Notes under the pieces: generated by a model
Seen by the model: the letters and a program-made list of their open reading frames with translations, nothing else
Databases searched by the model: none
What the model was told of the DNA's origin: nothing
Program-made: the position numbers and the translations under genes
Shown: positions 57,620-64,000 of the stretch, in pieces
Layout: every line of letters starts with the position of its first letter
Position numbering within the stretch: the stretch's first letter is position 1
Assembly (NCBI GenBank): GCA_947034895.1
Contig: OX344762.1
Coordinates: forward strand, 44,620,760 to 44,684,759
Length of the DNA: 64,000 nucleotides
From: Rhytidiadelphus loreus
Lineage: Eukaryota > Streptophyta > Bryopsida > Hypnales > Hylocomiaceae
Reading direction: 5' to 3'

Positions 57620-60600
57620 ACAACCAAGCCTAAACGGAGCCAAATCTAACCAACAACCGAACCTCCTCTAAGCCCCAAACCTAATCCGAACCTCTTCCAA
57701 GCCTACACAGGCCGCACAAAGCTCACCAAAAACTCACCCGACCTTCCTACGAACCTACATGTGTTGTACAAAGTTGAACCAAAGAAATTATGTTTATCAA
57801 TCATGAAAGTTTATGGTTAATATAAGTGAATGGAAGTTCAAGAATAATTTTACCCTAAGCCCTTTTTCCAAATTCTTGGAAGTTGCTCAAAATTGAACAA
57901 AAAACCAACATCTTCATAATTTTTATCACTAATTTTTTAATTGGTATACTACCAATTCAAACCAAGCATGTTAGTAATCACATGAGACAATAAAACACAT
58001 CAATCTCACAATTAGAGATTGAAAAATTATATGGTTTCATTGCATGGATGTCAAAATTGTGAAATTTATATATAGGCTTTTAATCCTCTTTTCACAAATC
58101 ATGCCTTTAGAATTGGTCACCAAAAAAATATGAGGTTCAAAGACAAAATGTGCGTATTCCAAACAATTCATGGCTTCTCCAAATCTATTCTACAATTTCA
58201 TTATATGAATTTTCATTGTGATTTTCTTCCCAAGATCTAGAATATTTGAGGCTCATTTCTAAGAATCCTCAATACTAGGAAATAAAGATTTGCAATGGAC
58301 ACTACAAAAACTCTTGAATACAAAAATCATAATCATTTATTTCCAAAATTGGATTTCAAATGATAAAATTAGACTTCTAAAACATTTGGATAATGTTCAC
58401 TTGGCATTGAATTGCAAACATTGTAGGGACTGGCAACATACTCAAAATAGGCCATATGTACATTTCCGCTTGTTCAATTCTTACAACTCCTATGCAATTA
58501 ACATTCCCTACAAAGTGAGTACTTTCAACATCTATATGCTTAGTTGACTTCTTGAAGGGAAAATAATTTGCTTAATTGGCAAGGACTACAAGCCTTGGTT
58601 CTTCTTACTAAAATAAAACACACTTCAAAAGGTTGAGGCATTTACGGATTCATTGTCCTCATTGAACATGTCGAGCAAAATTCAAAGTTGTTATACAAAT
58701 TAGGTCAAAAAGAAATTGAGCCCTTAGGTACACAACTTCCGTATTATGTGGGTTATTTTTTAAGAAATCAAACAATATAAATGAGTTATATGTATTAGAT
58801 TTTATGTAGAAAAAATATAGGGGGGCAATAATATGTGGGAAAAATAATTTTTTAGAGTGGGTACTTAATGTCCTTAAAGAAGAGATGGACAACAAATGAC
58901 ACATCATTTGTTCCAAATTATTCATGAATCTTGGATGAGGAGCTCTAGCTTCTTCAAGAGTTATTTGTAATGTCCTTTAAAGTCACTTATAATTTGAAGA
59001 ATCTATCATGAAGTTTGTTTTAATATACTCTTATTGCGTTCTTTGTATTCATTAGAATATATTGTAGATGATTAGTAGTAAGATGTTTGACACAACTAGA
59101 ATGTGTTGCTTATTGTTTGTGAATGTATTTGTTTGGCCATAGTACATTTGTCCAAACATATTGTACTTTAGTTTTCGGTAACTATAAAAGAAATGGTTTG
59201 AAAGAGAAGGGGCAAAAGAATAAAGGATAATAAACAATAATAGGAAAAAAAATCATAAAAAAACTATTAGTTCTAATTTTTAAATCTAATATAGGGGCCA
59301 AAAGAATTGAATTCAAAAGTGTATTGTAAATAATATAGGGTACTTTAATAAATGGAAACTTAGAGCTATTTTTAACAATAGGGTGTATTAAATTATAAAA
59401 TATTAGGTAAATAGACCCCCATAAAATATACCCTTATTTTAACGTATATACTAAGCCTCTAAATTAGTGAACCCCCCCTTGAGTCCTTCCAATATCAATT
59501 ATTTTTTAACTTTATAAAATAATACAACATACATTATGGTTTCCTATATTTTCAAAAGCTATAAATTCACTGGGAGATGTAGCTCTCATATTTCAAGCCA
59601 AGTTTATCGGCAATAAAATGGTTCACCCGTCAAAATCAAGCCTCTAACTACACCCATTCATTCTTCAATGACGAAACCATATCTTCTTTAACCCTTCAAA
59701 TTTTCAGATAATTTTGCCTATTGTTTAGCAATATGACTGGCTTTGTGATTGCAAATTTCTCAATGCCTTTGTATAGAAAAGATGTAAAGAAAAGTTAAAT
59801 TGAACAAAACTAAAAATATTATGGCTAGAGTCTTTTAAAGCCAAAATTTAGTGAGCTATAAAATACTCTATATCTGTATTCCCATAGGAACTCTTATAGA
59901 ATGAATGTCTGCTGTTTTATTGCAAATTCGGCATTTTTTTCTTGTATATTTATATGCTTATATTCTATATCTCAATTCTATGGAACTCATCATAGATTAA
60001 AGCTCTCTATTATTTTTGGAGATTTGAACATTAATTAGGGGGATGACAACATATTCTTGAACAACTTCTCCATTCAGCATTAAAATACATGCACGTTAGA
60101 CTTAGGGTACAAAATTCGAAGTCATGAATTGAACATTTGAAGTAGATTCTAATTTCTTAGTGTTCATCATCTTCTCTTTTGCCTTCAATTCTTTTTAAGC
60201 TATCTCCAAATGTAAACGTCGAACGATGGGCATATGACTACCAAGTTGAACTTCAAAATTATTTATTTTGTATTTCACATCTTACAATTGCATGTATACT
60301 TCATTGAATTGAAAATCTGTGAACATTTTTTTTTTACTGATGAAATTTTTCTTTTATTAGATTTTTGAAATCTAAAAATCTAAGTTTGTGATGATTTGAA
60401 ATTATCGTGGTTCAAAAAGGTTCAAAATCGTGGTCCAAAATTAATCATGGTTCAAAGAGGGCACTCTACAAAAAGTAGAAAACCATGTGAGTTAACCATG
60501 TGAATTAAACCTTTTATTCATCAAAGGAAACATTTATACATGATTTGGATCTACTTTAGCTTGGAATTAATTCTTAAAATATGATTATATGTAAAATAGA

Positions 60601-62050
60601 ATATTGAAAAAAATCACTTGATTTAAAAGAAAATTAGATATAAATTAGTGTGAAGGAAATCAAAGAAGAGCAAAAATTAATTTTAGGATGACTGTAATCC
60701 CTAGTATGTCCCTCTAATAGATGAATGAAAAAGAATATTTTTTTAACCATTTAATGTTTTGGATATTGTAGCTAGATTCCTTGGATTTCAAGAACTTTTC
60801 TACCACAATTAATCTCAACCAAGGTTGTCTTGTTTCACATATTTTTGGGTTTTGGCATCGTATATGATGTTTGATGTCGCGTGTCGCGTGTCACTAAGTG
60901 TTGAGTTTACTTGACATTGCGTTGCATTGGAGTAAAAAAATTTATCCCACGGTAAATGAATTATGCCTACGTGGCAAGGCTTACAAAATGATGTGGAAAG
61001 CCAACTTAAGTGCCTGCGGGTGGGGGCGTGTGTACTTCAACCTTGGGCGACCGCGGATGGGGGCACGTGCAAGTGCAGATGGGGCAACTACAGGTTCTAA
61101 AATTAAGGCAACCTCGGGTCTAGGGGCAACCTTGTTGCAATTGTCAAAAAACTCAAAACTGCCATTTTTGTGCAAACTACAAAGAGAAAAAAAATTTAGA
61201 ATGGTATCTTTTTTCCATATGTTATCATAAAATCTTGCAATAGAATAGTTTAAGAATGCACGGAAAAAATTTCAGACATTTTGACCACATAGATTGCAAG
61301 ATAAATCCATTCAAAGTGAAGAAATCATGTATTTTGGCACAATGGCAAACTAGTTTAAGAGACTTCAAATCTTCTTAACTTAAATAGTTTGCACTATAGA
61401 TCTTGAATTTAGATTTTTTCGTCATTCAAAATTGGGTTTAAAATATAGGAAAAATAAAGGTGTAAAATATAATGTGATTTTCATTCTTTAAAAAATTATT
61501 TAATAGAAGAAGGTATCATAGAGGGAAAAACTAAATCATTAATAGCTCTAAGATGGAATTAAAACTCACTAATACCAATAGTGAGATTGTCCTAACAATC
61601 AATGTTAATTTGGTGGTCCTATTTGTTTTGGATTTTTTTTTTAAATTGAGCTCAAAAACAAATCCTATACCTAATTTTTACAAAACAATATTATAATTAC
61701 TTGCAAAACAAGATGCTCTACAAGTTCTTGGCAACCTCTTCAATCTTCATATCATAAATCCAAATGAAATGAATCAAAGCTTTCCATATGGAAATAAAAT
61801 AAAATATATGAGAAAAAAAATTAATTTTTATTTCAAGTTTTTCTAGATTTGTTTTTGCCCATCCAAATGATCTAATTTAGATCAATGCTAATTGTCATAT
61901 AATTCTTGCTCCTAAGCACCAATTAAAAATTAAAAAAAATCCTAAAAAGCTAATAAGTTTTCCTATCTTTTGAAAAAGTTTCATAAAAAATTGACCTTAT
62001 AGGAATTAGGCCAAAATCCATCTGCCCCTTGTGGAGACTATGAGAATTTA
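57620..62050. other. Gene-free AT-rich stretch
   Basis: No coding region, RNA gene or complete transposon could be supported. A small hairpin TTAGATTTTT/AAAAATCTAA is near 60357-60383. A GC-richer patch at 61010-61130 (CTTGGGCGACCGCGGATGGG) resembles the repeat at 63.2-63.7 kb. Confidence 0.5.
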
Positions 62051-62054
62051 GGGC

Positions 62055-62830
62055 TTAACATCCTATCAGTGTATTATTTATCAAGTGAATTTTAAATTTG
62101 AACTTCCTCTGAAGATTTGTATAAAAACATTCCCATTTGATTTTTTCTATTTTCTATGTATCATCATACTTATGTATAATTTACCACCCTCATCTAAAAT
62201 TTAAAAATAGAAGAAAGACATTTAAATTAGAACTTCTCCTCTTGAATTATGCAAATCTCTAAAAGTCATTCTACCGAGATGTTATTTATAAAGTAGATTT
62301 TAAAATACAAAATAATAAATGTAGATTTTAGAAAGAGCTTTTCCATTTAAATTTCAGTATCTTCCAAGTATCATCAATTCATCATACTCATGTATTATTT
62401 ACCATTTTTATTTCAAGCTTAAAAATGAGAAGAAAGAGATTTAAATAAAAACTTTCCTTTTTGATTTAATTTATGCAAATCTCAAATAATCATCCTATGG
62501 GTATGGGTATATTATTTATCAACTTTTTTTCAGAATACAAAGTATTGCATGGAGATATTTGCAATACCTTTTCCATTTTATTTTCTCGAGTCTCTAAGCA
62601 TCCTTATATTCAATTACTTATGAATTATTTACCACCTTCATTTCTAACTTCAAAATTAGAGAGAAGAGATTTGAATTAAAACTTTTCTTTTTGATTTATG
62701 CAAATCTCAAAGAATTATCCTATGGGTGTATAATTTATCAAATGTATTTTGAAATACAAAACAATAGATAGAGATTTATGTATGATCTTTTCTATTTGAT
62801 TTATTTCATATCATATAATTATAATGATAT
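62055..62830. repeat. Satellite-like tandem repeat, about 207-226 bp period, four copies
   Basis: Each unit has ATCCTATGGGTGTAT.ATTTATCAA (near 62061, 62268, 62491 and 62717), then an AAATACAAA segment, TTTTCCATTTGATTT, a TATCATCATACTTATG block, ATTATTTACCACC.TCAT, GAGAAGAAAGAGATTT and TTATGCAAATCTC. The copies are degenerate, so the array is old. Confidence 0.7.
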
Positions 62831-63214
62831 AAACAACAATGAACCATATATATTTAATACAATTGCCTTTGCACAAAACTTGAGTGTTCGATGGAAGATG
62901 ACATCTTGTCATCACATTTAGTTACTATAGCAAATCCATAGATCAATACAGTTATTGTGAAATTCAAGTTGTACTATAGAGAATCCAAAGCAACTAGATT
63001 TCTAAAAGAGCTTTCATTTTTAATAAATGAAATTAGGTGTCTTGGCTATAAAATCTAATCTCATGAAGGTGCATTTACTTAGCTCATTGAACTAGGAAGG
63101 TACATTATATGTCTTGCATACTAAAACAAAAGTAACTGACCATAATCAAGCTAACAATTTTTTCCTTCATCACCAAAAATATACAATACAACTCATTTTT
63201 CCTACGGTTGCTTG

Positions 63215-63715
63215 TCATGGGCAACCTCTTATGGGAGAACGTGGGTCTTGGGCAACCTATTATGGGAGAACGTGGATCTTGGGTGACCGTAGGTAGAGGT
63301 GGAAGCCATTGCCTTCTCTTTGTTCAAAAATTGGCAATTTTTTGGGTTTTAGGGGATACTTTAGGTCTTGGGTGACCTCTTGTAGGAGAATATAGGTCAT
63401 GGGCAACCTCTTGTAAGAAAATGTGGGTCTTGGGCAATTGCTGGTGGACGTAGAAGCCATTGCCTTCTCTTTGTTAAAAAATTGGCAATTGGGGAGGTTT
63501 TCGGGACTACTTCGGGTCTTGGGCGACTTCTTGTAGGAGAATGCAGGTCTTCAGTGGCCACAGATGGAGGTTGAAGCCATTACTTTCTTTTTGTTCAAAA
63601 ATTGCCAATTTTGGGGGGTTTAGGAGCTACTTCGGGTGTTGGGCGTCTTTTTGTGGGAGAACATGGGTCTTGGGCGACCTCAAATGGAAGAACACAGGTC
63701 TTGGGCGACCTCTTG
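63215..63715. repeat. Degenerate tandem repeat with GGTCTTGGGCGACCTC core
   Basis: Two interleaved motifs recur: GGTCTTGGGCGACCTCTTGT followed by AGGAGAA (about ten variants), and GAAGCCATTGCCTTCTCTTT then GTTCAAAAATTGGCAATT (starting near 63302, 63452 and 63571). The motif GGTC..GGGCGACC is partly self-complementary. The array stops exactly where the CACTA end begins. Confidence 0.65.
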
Positions 63716-64000
63716 CACTAAAAGAAAATGAGGGGTTTTGCAACTACAAAGAGCAACTAGTTTTTAGTTGCATCGGACATTTGCAACTAGTGAGAATCTG
63801 GAGGCCCCAATTGTTATGAACAAGTTTTCTAGTTGCACCAAAGTTGCAAGGCAAAATGTTTTAGTCTCGCATTCTGTAGCTTACTTGGAACTTCATCGAT
63901 GCGCTTTATGACGTGGTTGCCTACATGATATTCACTGTTGTTTGAGGTCGGTAACTAAGTTGCAACTTGTTTGTGACTTTATTGCAACTTTGATGCGATT
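63716..64000. mobile_element. Left end of a second CACTA element, cut by the window edge
   Basis: Begins CACTAAAAGAAAATGAGGGG then TTTTGCAACTA, nearly identical to the first 31 bp of the 23938 element (CACTAGAAGAAAATGAGGGG). It continues with the same TAGTTGCA/GCAACTAG subterminal repeats. The other end lies beyond 64000. Confidence 0.8.

Noticed and set aside
1..64000. Organellar, viral or bacterial contamination as the source of the SDR genes
   Set aside because: The SDR genes sit between plant-type repeats and a spliced gene on one contiguous sequence, with duplicated plant-like flanks; no organellar genes, rRNA or viral genes were seen.

Overview
The window looks like nuclear DNA of a land plant, most likely a bryophyte (moss or liverwort); the species cannot be fixed from the sequence. 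The reasons are compact multi-exon genes with plant-type GT-AG introns of about 70-500 bp, plant-specific families (PTF2, a GT37 fucosyltransferase, a nepenthesin-type aspartic protease, an ankyrin-PGG membrane protein), plant CACTA and hAT element ends, and very AT-rich gene-poor DNA between gene islands.

Layout. 0.4-27.7 kb holds five intronless, GC-rich short-chain dehydrogenase/reductase (SDR) genes: SDR1 on the minus strand at 0.4-1.4 kb, and SDR2 to SDR5 on the plus strand at 3.2, 18.0, 21.8 and 26.7 kb. SDR2, SDR3 and SDR4 are copies of one cassette that carries its promoter, and in part its 3' flank, along with it. The proteins read like an actinobacterial-type SDR rather than a plant TIC32-like one, so an ancient bacterial gene transfer followed by tandem expansion is the best explanation. 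Between SDR2 and SDR3 lies an eight-exon minus-strand gene (8.0-11.35 kb) for a methylenetetrahydrofolate-reductase-like barrel protein, then about 6 kb of TE-rich DNA. 27.7-36.6 kb is gene-poor and holds a hAT-type element with a perfect 8-bp target duplication and a 256-260 bp tandem repeat.

36.7-51.0 kb is a gene island of ordinary base composition: an ankyrin/PGG membrane protein and a Golgi-type GT37 fucosyltransferase (both single exon, plus strand), then a five-exon secreted aspartic protease and a twelve-exon TFIIB-related factor PTF2 (both minus strand). I built the spliced models by hand; every junction is GT-AG and keeps frame.

51-64 kb has no intact gene. It carries a decayed minus-strand coding relic (52.6-54.3 kb), a 375-bp foldback, an unusual array of about nine units each centred on a palindrome of the form TTTAGACCGC/GCGGTCTAAA, a roughly 220-bp satellite-like repeat, a repeat with a GGTCTTGGGCGACCT core, and the left end of a second CACTA element running off the window.

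How the genes relate: apart from the SDR paralogues there is no sign of a shared pathway. The most interesting items are the transferred and expanded SDR array with its duplicated promoters, the palindrome array, and a start-codon duplication that makes a small upstream ORF in front of PTF2.
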